DNA of 27,024 nt, from the NCBI GenBank assembly GCA_036262095.1, contig DATAJQ010000135.1, positions 1 through 27,024 of the forward strand, written 5' to 3'. Every line of letters starts with the position of its first letter. Within the stretch, counting starts at the first letter, position 1. Below the pieces are notes generated by a model. The model worked only from the letters and a program-made list of their open reading frames with translations. It had not been told where the DNA came from and made no database searches. A program made the translations under genes and the position numbers. Below, in pieces: positions 6,056 through 13,327 of the stretch. The DNA comes from Terrimonas_A sp036262095 (GTDB taxonomy: Bacteria > Bacteroidota > Bacteroidia > Chitinophagales > Chitinophagaceae).

Positions 6056-7213
6056 TTGCAGGAGCCCAAACGCTATATTGCCCATTTCGACCTCGATTCC
6101 TTTTTTGTGTCGGTCGAGATCCTCAACAATCCATCCCTCAAAGGTAAACCGGTGCTGGTGGGAGGGTATGAAAGAGGAGTGGTAGCGGCTTGCAGTTATG
6201 AAGCCCGCAAATACGGCATTCAGTCGGCCATGCCCATGAAAAAAGCGCTGCAGCTTTGCCCGCATGCTGTTGTTACCGGCAGCAGCCGCGGTGAATACAG
6301 CAAATATTCCCGTTGGGTAACAGATATCATTCAATCGAAAGTTCCCCTTTTCGAAAAAGCATCCATTGATGAGTTCTATTGCGATATGACGGGCATGGAT
6401 AAGTTCTTCGGCGTAAGCCAGTACACACGCGAGCTCCGTGAATTTATCATTAAAGAAACGGGGCTGCCGATCTCCTGTGGCCTTTCTTCTGCCAAGTTTA
6501 TCAGCAAGATGGCGACCAATGAAGCCAAGCCTAATGGCTTCCTGGAAGTGCCGCATGGAAGGGAAACCGATTTTCTCTGGCCATTGGGTATTGAAAAGAT
6601 CAATGGCGTTGGTAAGCAAACAGAGCAGCAACTGAAAACCTTTGGCATCTATACTATTGAAGATATTGCCAGAACCCCCAAAGAGATCATGGAAAGATAT
6701 GCAGGCAAATGGGGTGAATCACTCTGGAATAAGGCACATGGCCGCGGCACTGCTGATATTGAAACAGGATGGGAACAGAAAAGCATGAGCCATGAGAATA
6801 CTTTTAATTCGGACTATGCCGATATAGGTTTTCTGCATGGAGAACTGGTACGCCTTACTGAAAAGACCGCTTATGATCTCCGGGAAGATGAAAAACTGAC
6901 CGGTTGTGTTACGGTCAAGATCCGCTATTCAGATTTTGAGACTACTTCGCGCCAGGAAACAATCGACTATACTGCACTTGATGATCAATTGATCGCAAAA
7001 GTTAAAGGCCTCTTCAATAAATCTTACCAAAAGAACAGGCCGGTGAGGCTGCTGGGCGTACGCTTCAGCCAGCTTATTCCTTTTACCATGCAGATGAGCC
7101 TGTTTGACAACAATACCGGCAAGCTGAACCTTTACAAAGCAGTGGATAATATCAAAAACCAGTTTGGCAGCAGCCTTGTTTCAAAGGCCAGTTCATTGCG
7201 CAAAAAATCATAA
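6056..7213 (+). CDS. dinB: DNA polymerase IV (Y-family translesion polymerase)
   Basis: Y-family polymerases copy damaged DNA at low fidelity. Counting from the TTG at 6056 the protein has 385 residues and begins MQEPKRYIAHFDLDSFFVSV. The palm metal ligands are D12 in FDLD and D105/E106 in SIDEF. The little-finger domain follows a helix-hairpin-helix region near INGVGKQTEQQL. A beta-clamp-binding motif QMSLF lies about 35 residues from the end. An upstream TTG at 6017 is in frame but would place the promoter inside the gene and add residues unlike the family, so the later TTG is preferred. The gene stands alone, divergent from the unknown minus-strand gene; no LexA-type box was recognised. 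Confidence 0.92.
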   Translation: MQEPKRYIAHFDLDSFFVSVEILNNPSLKGKPVLVGGYERGVVAACSYEARKYGIQSAMPMKKALQLCPHAVVTGSSRGEYSKYSRWVTDIIQSKVPLFEKASIDEFYCDMTGMDKFFGVSQYTRELREFIIKETGLPISCGLSSAKFISKMATNEAKPNGFLEVPHGRETDFLWPLGIEKINGVGKQTEQQLKTFGIYTIEDIARTPKEIMERYAGKWGESLWNKAHGRGTADIETGWEQKSMSHENTFNSDYADIGFLHGELVRLTEKTAYDLREDEKLTGCVTVKIRYSDFETTSRQETIDYTALDDQLIAKVKGLFNKSYQKNRPVRLLGVRFSQLIPFTMQMSLFDNNTGKLNLYKAVDNIKNQFGSSLVSKASSLRKKS

Positions 7214-7231
7214 TCTGTTTAAAATAATTTT

Positions 7232-7279
7232 ACAGAATATTATTCAGTAAATACATAAATTTACAGAATAATATTCTGT
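7232..7279. promoter_or_regulatory. Paired palindromic operator of the Lrp/AsnC gene
   Basis: Two copies of a 17-base palindrome lie head to tail. The downstream copy at 7263-7279, ACAGAATAATATTCTGT, is perfect. The upstream copy at 7232-7248, ACAGAATATTATTCAGT, has one mismatched pair. Their centres are 31 bases apart, three helical turns, so both face the same side of the DNA. They end two bases before the lrp ATG, which is ideal for autoregulation by a multimeric Lrp-type protein. A further half-site, TAATCTGT at 7211-7218, keeps the same spacing upstream. Confidence 0.8.
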
Positions 7280-7281
7280 TT

Positions 7282-7752
7282 ATGTCACCTACACTGGATT
7301 CTATTGATCTCGCTATTCTGACCTATTTACAGGACGATGCTACACTTCCCAATGCTGAACTGGCCAAAAAGATCGGCATGGCTCCTTCTGCAGTACTGGA
7401 AAGGGTGAAGAAACTAAAACAGAAAGGAGTGATCACAGGGCAAACGATCCGCATTCAGCCCAACAGTATTGACCTGAAACTGCTTGCCTTCATTTTTATC
7501 AAAAGCAGTGAAGGCCCAGGCAATGTAGCAGTGGCAAAGCAACTGGTTAAACTGCCTGAAGTGCTGGAACTTCATCATATTGCCGGTGAAGATTGCTATC
7601 TCGTGAAAGTAAGGGCCCGCGATCCGCAATCGCTGGTGCAACTGATGCGTGACAAGTTCAGCAAAATACCCGGCCTTATATCAACCAAAACCACCATCGT
7701 TCTCGAAACCCGGAAAGAAACCAATCATTTACCTATTCCTAAAGAACTCTGA
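7282..7752 (+). CDS. Lrp/AsnC-family transcription regulator
   Basis: The 156-residue length is standard for the family. An N-terminal winged helix-turn-helix covers about 6-52 (LDSIDLAILTYLQDDATL, NAELAKKIGMAPSAVLERVK). The RAM/AsnC ligand-binding ferredoxin fold follows from about 65 to 140, with the conserved GEDCYLVKVRA strand. These proteins usually sense an amino acid and assemble as octamers. The twin operator just upstream indicates self-regulation. The exporter gene starts two bases after the stop, so the regulator probably controls export of its own ligand. The ligand is not readable from the sequence. Confidence 0.92.
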   Translation: MSPTLDSIDLAILTYLQDDATLPNAELAKKIGMAPSAVLERVKKLKQKGVITGQTIRIQPNSIDLKLLAFIFIKSSEGPGNVAVAKQLVKLPEVLELHHIAGEDCYLVKVRARDPQSLVQLMRDKFSKIPGLISTKTTIVLETRKETNHLPIPKEL

Positions 7753-7754
7753 AC

Positions 7755-8678
7755 ATGCAACCGGCACTTACATTAAAACAACCTTCCAAAGCGCTTATCA
7801 TTGCAGCATTTGCTGCAATCTATATCATCTGGGGCTCCACTTATATTGCCATCGCCATTGCGATAAAAGATATTCCTCCATTGCTGATGGCAGGTGCACG
7901 CTTTTTTATTGCAGGATTCATCTTGTATCTCTATTCCCGCATCCGTGGGGAGTCCACGCCTGACACTGGTTCCATCTCCCGTATTTCACTCAGTGGTGTG
8001 CTGATGCTGTTTTGCGGAACAGGCTCCCTGGCCTGGGTGGAACAATATATTCCCACAGGGCTGGCTGCCATCATCGTTGCTACGGTGCCGCTTTGGTTTG
8101 TGCTGTTCGACAAACGGGGATGGAAATACAATTTCTCCAATAAATGGATCATGGCCGGACTGGCTATCGGGTTCATTGGTGTGACGCTTTTATTCGCCGA
8201 TAAGAAATCAATCGATTTCTCAGGAGATAAGATCAAACTTTTCAGCATAGCAATACTGATGGTCGGTACTATTTGCTGGTCAATCGGATCGCTTTACTCA
8301 AAATACAAACCGGTAATGGCTTCCACAGGCATGAAAGCTGCATTCCAGATGATGGCTGCAGGTCTTATGTCGTTCGTAGCAGGATTTATTACCGGCGAAC
8401 ATCATCGCCTGGATTTTGACGCAATATCTTCCGGCTCACTGCTGGCTTTGTTATATCTTATCACAATGGGTTCACTGGTCGGGTACATGGCTTATGTATG
8501 GCTGTTAAGCGTAAGACCTCCTTCCATTGTAGGCACTTATGCTTATGTGAATCCGGTAGTAGCTGTATTCCTTGGTTCACTGATCCTTAATGAAAGCATC
8601 AACCCCAAACAGCTCATTGCACTGGCAGTGATATTGGGCGGAGTGATACTGGTAAGTTTTGCGAAAGAAAAAAAATAA
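7755..8678 (+). CDS. EamA/DMT-family exporter, YedA-like
   Basis: This 307-residue inner-membrane transporter has ten predicted helices made of two EamA repeats. The first repeat carries IIWGSTYIAIAIAIKDIPP and LMAGARFFIAG. The second carries GSLYSKYK and ends YAYVNPVVAVFLGSLILNE. These motifs are close to Escherichia coli YedA and to other amino-acid or drug/metabolite exporters. It lies two bases after lrp and three bases before the ABM-like gene, so all three form one operon. Coupling to an Lrp regulator suggests an amino acid or related metabolite as substrate, which is inference. Confidence 0.9.
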   Translation: MQPALTLKQPSKALIIAAFAAIYIIWGSTYIAIAIAIKDIPPLLMAGARFFIAGFILYLYSRIRGESTPDTGSISRISLSGVLMLFCGTGSLAWVEQYIPTGLAAIIVATVPLWFVLFDKRGWKYNFSNKWIMAGLAIGFIGVTLLFADKKSIDFSGDKIKLFSIAILMVGTICWSIGSLYSKYKPVMASTGMKAAFQMMAAGLMSFVAGFITGEHHRLDFDAISSGSLLALLYLITMGSLVGYMAYVWLLSVRPPSIVGTYAYVNPVVAVFLGSLILNESINPKQLIALAVILGGVILVSFAKEKK

Positions 8679-8681
8679 GTA

Positions 8682-9002
8682 ATGATAGCACGTCTCTGGC
8701 ATGGTGAAGTACCTTCTGCAAAAGCAAACGCATATCATGATTACCTGAATGAAAGCGGCCTGAAGGATTATAAAAAAGTGAAGGGTAATAAAGGCGTATT
8801 CTTATTGAAAAAAGAGATGAATGACATTACTCATTTTTATACGCTTACATTCTGGGACAGTATGAATGCCATTGAAGAATTTGCCGGGGCCGAACCCGAA
8901 AAAGCAAGGTATTACCCGGAAGACAAAGATTACCTGCTGGCATTTGAACCTTATGTACAGCACTTCGAAGTGCTGGAAGGCCAGATGCCCGCCATTCCCT
9001 AA
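8682..9002 (+). CDS. Small ABM-like (dimeric alpha/beta-barrel) protein
   Basis: The 106-residue protein begins MIARLWHGEVPSAKANAYHD, then LKDYKKVKGNKGVFLLKK, then HFYTLTFWDSMNAIEEFAG, and ends near the motif YYPEDKDYLLAFEPYVQHFEV. This is the pattern of antibiotic-biosynthesis-monooxygenase-like domains, small ferredoxin-fold dimers that include oxygenases and haem-degrading enzymes but also many proteins of unknown role. It is the last gene of the lrp-exporter operon, three bases after the exporter stop. No specific reaction can be named. Confidence 0.8.
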   Translation: MIARLWHGEVPSAKANAYHDYLNESGLKDYKKVKGNKGVFLLKKEMNDITHFYTLTFWDSMNAIEEFAGAEPEKARYYPEDKDYLLAFEPYVQHFEVLEGQMPAIP

Positions 9003-9020
9003 GGAATCAATCAAACACGT

Positions 9021-9028
9021 TATATTCG
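9021..9028 (+). promoter_or_regulatory. Possible -7 element of the M20 dipeptidase gene
   Basis: TATATTCG resembles TAnnTTTG with one mismatch, the same variant as in the rpsP promoter, and lies 33 bases before the ATG at 9062. No matching -33 element was seen. Confidence 0.35.
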
Positions 9029-9061
9029 TTCCCTGATTTCACTTACTTAAAAAATATTGCT

Positions 9062-10426
9062 ATGCAAATTTGGAAAGATTACCAGGAAAAAAATAAAGCC
9101 CGCTTCCTGGATGAGATGCTTGATCTCCTGCGCATCCCTTCTGTAAGCGCTAAAAGCGAACACAAGGCAGACATGTTAAAATGCGCAGAAGCCGTAAAGA
9201 AAAGCCTGCTCGCAGCAGGATGTGATAAAGCAGAAGTGATGCCCACGGAAGGGCATCCGGTGGTGTACGGAGAAAAGATCATTGATCCTTCCAAACCTAC
9301 GGTACTGGTGTATGGCCACTATGATGTGCAGCCTGCTGAGCCGCTGGAACTTTGGCACAATGATCCCTTTGACCCTGTGATCAAAGACGGTAAAGTATTT
9401 GCCCGCGGCTCTGCCGATGATAAAGGCCAGTTCTTTATGCATGTGAAAGCATTGGAGACACAGGTAAAGACCAACACCCTTACCACGAATATCAAATTCC
9501 TGATCGAAGGAGAAGAAGAAGTAGGTTCACCCAACCTCGGCAAATTTGTAGCCGCCCATAAATCCCTCCTCAAAGCAGATGTGATCCTGATCAGCGACAG
9601 CTCTATGCTGAGCATGGAAAATCCTTCGCTTGATACTGGCGTACGTGGGCTTAGTTATATCCAGGTGGAAGTAACAGGCGCTAACCGCGATCTGCATAGC
9701 GGCACTTATGGCGGTGCTGTTGCCAATCCTATCACCATCCTTGCCAAAATGATCGCTTCCTGCCATGATGAGAACAATCATATCACCATTCCCGGTTTTT
9801 ATGATGATGTAGCAGTTGCTACCAAAGAGGAAAGGGAATTATTGAATAAAGCCCCTTACGATGAAAAGGAATATAAAGATGAACTGGGCGTAAAAGAACT
9901 CTGGGGTGAAAAAGGATACACTACTTATGAAAGAACAGGCATCCGCCCCACTCTTGAATTGAATGGTATCTGGGGAGGTTATACCGGCGAAGGAGCAAAA
10001 ACCGTATTGCCTTCCAAAGCTTACGCGAAGATCTCAGCCCGGCTTGTGCCCAATCAGTCATCCGATAAAATGACGGAGATCCTGTTGAACTATTTCAAGT
10101 CCATTGCTCCCCCATCCGTAACAGTAAAAGCAGAATTGCACCATGGAGGTGAGCCATATATGACACCGATCGACAGCAAAGGATACAAAGCAGCATCGAA
10201 GGCAGTGGAAACCACGTTTGGTAAAGCGCCGATCCCTGTCCGTGGCGGAGGCAGTATTCCCATTTGTTCCATTCTCGAGAAAGAGCTGGGTATTAAGATC
10301 GTCTTTATGGGTTTCGGATTGGATAATGATAACCTGCACAGTCCGAATGAAAAGTATAATATCGAGAATTATTATAAGGGAATTGAAACGATCCCTTATT
10401 TCCATAAATATTTTGCTGAAAACTGA
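9062..10426 (+). CDS. M20-family dipeptidase (metallopeptidase)
   Basis: The protein has 454 residues, a normal length for M20 dipeptidases of the carnosinase-like branch. Two-zinc site residues are visible: HYDVQPAEP with H86 and D88, ARGSADDKGQ with the bridging aspartate near 119-120, EGEEEVGSP with the catalytic glutamate at about 151-152, and SDSS with D179. The dimerisation/lid domain carries DLHSGTYGG, and the last zinc histidine is in LDNDNLHSPNE near the end. There is no signal peptide, so it is probably cytoplasmic and cleaves dipeptides. It stands alone between a promoter-like element and the nonamer hairpin. Confidence 0.92.
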   Translation: MQIWKDYQEKNKARFLDEMLDLLRIPSVSAKSEHKADMLKCAEAVKKSLLAAGCDKAEVMPTEGHPVVYGEKIIDPSKPTVLVYGHYDVQPAEPLELWHNDPFDPVIKDGKVFARGSADDKGQFFMHVKALETQVKTNTLTTNIKFLIEGEEEVGSPNLGKFVAAHKSLLKADVILISDSSMLSMENPSLDTGVRGLSYIQVEVTGANRDLHSGTYGGAVANPITILAKMIASCHDENNHITIPGFYDDVAVATKEERELLNKAPYDEKEYKDELGVKELWGEKGYTTYERTGIRPTLELNGIWGGYTGEGAKTVLPSKAYAKISARLVPNQSSDKMTEILLNYFKSIAPPSVTVKAELHHGGEPYMTPIDSKGYKAASKAVETTFGKAPIPVRGGGSIPICSILEKELGIKIVFMGFGLDNDNLHSPNEKYNIENYYKGIETIPYFHKYFAEN

Positions 10427-10453
10427 TTGGTTTCCCGCGGAGGGTTGATTTTT

Positions 10454-10522
10454 CTCCCACCAAGACAACAAAGAGCACAAAGAAATTATTATCCTTTGTG
10501 CTCTTTGTCGTCTTGGTGGGAG
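10454..10522. repeat. Nonamer-unit perfect-type hairpin after the dipeptidase gene
   Basis: Arms 10454-10482 and 10494-10522 pair at 28 of 29 positions around an 11-base loop. Each arm consists of three 9-base units, CACCAAGAC, AACAAAGAG and CACAAAGAA on the left. The unit is the same as at 1484-1593. It starts 27 bases after the dipeptidase stop and ends before the hslR promoter element. It could end transcription on either strand, although its flanks have no strong T-run. Confidence 0.9.
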
Positions 10523-10559
10523 TATATTATACTTATACTTCTTTGTGAGCCATTCCTTT

Positions 10560-10567
10560 TAACTTTG
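10560..10567 (+). promoter_or_regulatory. -7-type element directly before the Hsp15-like gene (leaderless start)
   Basis: TAACTTTG is an exact TAnnTTTG and ends five bases before the ATG at 10573. Transcription is expected to start at or within a base or two of the start codon. A TTTG lies only 14 bases upstream, too close for a normal -33 element. Confidence 0.55.
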
Positions 10568-10572
10568 CAGAA

Positions 10573-10956
10573 ATGGAAAAAGAAAAACTTCGCCTGGATA
10601 AATACCTGTGGGCAATCCGTTTATTTAAAACGAGGAGCATGGCTGCAGCGGCCTGCGATTCAGGCAAAGTAAAATTTGATGGATCACAAGCCAAAGCTTC
10701 CAGGCAGGTAAATGTTGGCGATGAATATGAAGTTAAAACAGAAGCCAAGCGGTGGAGGATCAAGGTAACAGACCTTTTATATAACCGTGCAGCTTATTCA
10801 GAAGCAATCAAATATTATCTCGACATCACTCCTGACGAAGAATTGCAGCGGTTGCAATACCACGCCGCCAGTTTTCATACCGGCAAACGGCAAAGCAAGA
10901 TCGGCCGGCCCACCAAACGGGAACGGAGAGACCTGGATGAATTCCTGGGTGACTGA
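10573..10956 (+). CDS. hslR: S4-domain RNA-binding protein, Hsp15 (HslR) type
   Basis: The 127-residue protein has an N-terminal S4 domain: RLDKYLWAIRLFKTRSMAAA at about 7-26, then GKVKFDGSQAKASRQVNVGD. A basic C-terminal tail ends GRPTKRERRDLDEFLGD, the hallmark of the Hsp15 family. In Escherichia coli, Hsp15 binds 50S subunits carrying stalled nascent chains and helps recycle them. The gene is followed 16 bases later by trmD, itself with a promoter-like element in the gap, keeping ribosome-related genes together. Confidence 0.88.
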   Translation: MEKEKLRLDKYLWAIRLFKTRSMAAAACDSGKVKFDGSQAKASRQVNVGDEYEVKTEAKRWRIKVTDLLYNRAAYSEAIKYYLDITPDEELQRLQYHAASFHTGKRQSKIGRPTKRERRDLDEFLGD

Positions 10957-10960
10957 GCCT

Positions 10961-10968
10961 TATCTTTG
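10961..10968 (+). promoter_or_regulatory. -7-type element directly before trmD (leaderless start)
   Basis: TATCTTTG matches TAnnTTTG and ends four bases before the ATG at 10973. It lies in the 16-base gap after hslR. It supports the start at 10973 rather than an upstream in-frame extension through hslR. Confidence 0.55.
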
Positions 10969-10972
10969 CCGC

Positions 10973-11650
10973 ATGCGAATAGATATCCTTTCCGTTTTAC
11001 CGGAATTGCTGCAAAGCCCATTTGAACATAGCATTATGAAGCGGGCACAGGACAAAGGCCTGCTCACTGTTGTTGTGCATCCTTTACGCAAATGGGCGGT
11101 GAATGAATATGGCATGATCGACGATTACCAATACGGCGGAGGCGCCGGCATGGTGATGATGTGCGAACCGCTGGCCAAAGCCATTGAGGAATTATCGGCC
11201 GAAAGGAAATATGACGAGATCATTTACCTGACCCCTGACGGTGAAAGGCTGAACCAGAAGATATCCAATTCACTCTCATTGAAAGGTAACCTGCTCCTCA
11301 TCTGCGGGCATTATAAAGGCATTGATGAAAGGATAAGAACAAACTATGTTACCAAAGAAATATCTATCGGGGATTATGTGTTGAGCGGTGGCGAATTGCC
11401 TGCTGCTGTGCTGGTAGACAGCATTGGCCGTTTGCTGCCCGGTGTTTTGAATGATGAAACATCCGCATTGTTCGATTCATTCCAGGATAACCTGCTTGCC
11501 CCGCCTGTCTATACCCGCCCTGTCGATTTCCGTGGCTGGAAGGTCCCCGACATTCTCATGAGCGGCGACCATAAAAAGATCGAAGAATGGCGGCATGAGC
11601 AATCAGTGCTGCGTACAAAAGAAAGAAGACCTGATCTGCTGGAAGAATAA
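10973..11650 (+). CDS. trmD: tRNA (guanine-37-N1)-methyltransferase
   Basis: TrmD methylates G37 of tRNAs read by CNN codons, using S-adenosylmethionine, and prevents frameshifting. The 225-residue length is typical. It starts MRIDILSVLPELLQSPFEHS, carries QYGGGAGMVMM at about 53-63, and has the SPOUT trefoil knot with CGHYKGIDER (111-120) and SIGDYVLSGGE (131-141). A C-terminal RRPDLL motif follows. The frame is open upstream to 10787, but that part runs in another frame through hslR and has no family resemblance. In many bacteria trmD follows rimM directly; here it is 6.7 kb away. Confidence 0.96.
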   Translation: MRIDILSVLPELLQSPFEHSIMKRAQDKGLLTVVVHPLRKWAVNEYGMIDDYQYGGGAGMVMMCEPLAKAIEELSAERKYDEIIYLTPDGERLNQKISNSLSLKGNLLLICGHYKGIDERIRTNYVTKEISIGDYVLSGGELPAAVLVDSIGRLLPGVLNDETSALFDSFQDNLLAPPVYTRPVDFRGWKVPDILMSGDHKKIEEWRHEQSVLRTKERRPDLLEE

Positions 11651-12165
11651 ACGATGCAGGCAGGTTTCCTGGCATCTGCGGCAGTCAAAACGGAAGGATC
11701 AACTGCAACAGGAAATAGTACAACAAGATCATGAGCACATTCACGCTGATTGTTGTCTTCATAAGTTTCGGATTTGGTTAGCCCTAACTTGCAGTAGTCG
11801 TGCCAAACGCTTCTTATCCACATAGGAGAACTACAACCATGCAGATGAAAAATCATCAGGTAATCTATGCGGCACTTTCACGAGGCAGATATCCTCTGCA
11901 AACATTACAAGATTTCCCTATAGAATGTCCGGAATTCTCCTATTTCATAAAAGGGATTTTATCAAAATAAACCCTTCGCATCACGTAACATCCACGTCTA
12001 TCCAGCGTTTAGAGCTTATACCCTTTAAAATAATATAGCACTGCAAGTTGTGGGAAAGGTGTATTTTCACGCCCACTTGTGCCGCTAAACCAGTAATATG
12101 TTGAGTACCAGTAAACTATTCCCAAGGTTCGCGGCGCTTGCCACCAAAACCGAATAAAATATTCA
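11651..12165. other. Long gap between trmD and the desaturase gene
   Basis: This 515-base gap has no large gene. A 43-codon frame at 11839-11970 is listed separately. Near its end, nested inverted repeats could fold: GTTTAG at 12007-12012 with CTAAAC at 12085-12090 outside, and CAAG...TGGG at about 12043-12053 with CCCACTTG at about 12072-12079 inside. This would be upstream of the desaturase and could be leader RNA structure. No clean TAnnTTTG element for the desaturase was found. Confidence 0.4.
11839..11970 (+). CDS. Possible small protein, 43 residues
   Basis: An ATG at 11839 opens a 43-codon frame that begins MQMKNHQVIYAALSRGRYPL and ends FIKGILSK. AGGAGA lies 10 bases upstream, a Shine-Dalgarno-like spacing, although Bacteroidota seldom rely on this signal. 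No family is recognised. It sits alone in the long gap after trmD. The frame could be chance, so confidence is low. Confidence 0.22.
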   Translation: MQMKNHQVIYAALSRGRYPLQTLQDFPIECPEFSYFIKGILSK

Positions 12166-13260
12166 ATGAAGGCCCTGACCACCATCACCGATCCGGTATA
12201 CGTAGCAAAAGAAAAGTACAGCGCATACGAACGTTTTTGGCTTCGTTACATCAACGACAAAAGGGACCTTCCTTTCATCCATCTGCTTACCAATATTCAC
12301 CTGTTCGTCATCCCTACTGCTATAATATTATACACTCCGTTGCTTCAGGGGTGGTACTGGTGGCTGGCTTATATTCCTTATTTCTATATTTCACAGATGT
12401 ATTTCAAAGGCCGTTTTGGCCTTATGTTGCATTGCATCAGTCACCGCAAGCTGTTTAAAAAACCATACACCTGGATCTATCATTGGGTGATCTGGGGTGT
12501 TTGTCCTTTTTTTGGCCATACACCGGAAACCTATTTTGTTCACCACATGGCCATGCACCATGTAGAGAACAATATGCCCGATGATGCGAGCAGCACACTG
12601 GCTTACCGTCGCGACAGCCTCAGAGGTTTTATAGCATACGTGACCCGCTTTCTTTTCCTGGGCTTCCGTGACACCTTCATGTATCTCTTTACTAAAAAAA
12701 GAAAGAAGTTCTACATGCGTCTCAGCTATGGTGAAATCTCCTTTTATCTTTTTTGCGTAGGCATGTGCTTTGTAAATCTCCAGGCTACACTCTGGATATT
12801 CATTATACCTTTTGTATTTGCCCGCATTGTGATGATGCTGGGCAACTGGGCTCAACATGCTTTCGTCGATCCTGCTGATCCGGAAGAAAACACGATCAAT
12901 TGCATCAACACGAAATACAACCAGATCTGCTGGAATGACGGATACCATGCTGTCCATCACCTCCGCCCTGCCCTTCATTACACGGAAATCCCTGTAGAGT
13001 TCATGAAAAACAAAGACAATTTTGCCCAACGCAAAGTGCTGGTCTTTGATGGCATCCACTATCTCCACATTTTTGTTTGGCTGATGAGCAAGCGATATGA
13101 TAAGCTGGCTGCCAACCTTGTCAACATCAATGGCATGTTTGCCAGCGAAGCAGAGGCAATAAATATCATGAAAGAAAGAACGAGAAAGGTAAATGCTCCT
13201 GCTGTTTACACAGCGCATGCAGATAAGGTAAATGCCTCTCTAAAAGTAAAACAGGCATAA
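12166..13260 (+). CDS. Membrane fatty acid desaturase-family protein
   Basis: The 364-residue membrane protein has the three histidine clusters of the di-iron desaturase/hydroxylase superfamily: HCISH at 89-93, HHMAMHH at 126-132 and HAVHH at 261-265. An extra histidine (231) lies in NWAQHAFVDP. Membrane segments are predicted near 40-75, 103-118 and 190-228. The enzyme would use O2 and electrons to desaturate or hydroxylate a lipid acyl chain; the substrate and position are unknown. The charged C-terminal tail of about 50 residues is probably cytoplasmic. It is a single gene between the long upstream gap and adenine deaminase. Confidence 0.85.
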   Translation: MKALTTITDPVYVAKEKYSAYERFWLRYINDKRDLPFIHLLTNIHLFVIPTAIILYTPLLQGWYWWLAYIPYFYISQMYFKGRFGLMLHCISHRKLFKKPYTWIYHWVIWGVCPFFGHTPETYFVHHMAMHHVENNMPDDASSTLAYRRDSLRGFIAYVTRFLFLGFRDTFMYLFTKKRKKFYMRLSYGEISFYLFCVGMCFVNLQATLWIFIIPFVFARIVMMLGNWAQHAFVDPADPEENTINCINTKYNQICWNDGYHAVHHLRPALHYTEIPVEFMKNKDNFAQRKVLVFDGIHYLHIFVWLMSKRYDKLAANLVNINGMFASEAEAINIMKERTRKVNAPAVYTAHADKVNASLKVKQA

Positions 13261-13327
13261 CTGAACCACTCTTTTCTCCCGCCCCTTTTATTGCATAGCT
13301 TATCTTAGCTGTTCAAACAACGCAGCT

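Noticed and set aside
10787..10972. N-terminal extension of the trmD frame
   Set aside because: It overlaps hslR in another frame, and both the family alignment and the -7 element at 10961-10968 support the ATG at 10973.
11731..11781. 16-codon hydrophobic peptide frame (MSTFTLIVVFISFGFG)
   Set aside because: It is too short to separate from chance and has no start signal of note.
12391..13218. 275-codon open frame on the minus strand
   Set aside because: It lies entirely antisense to the desaturase gene, which has all three histidine boxes; the antisense product shows no family resemblance.
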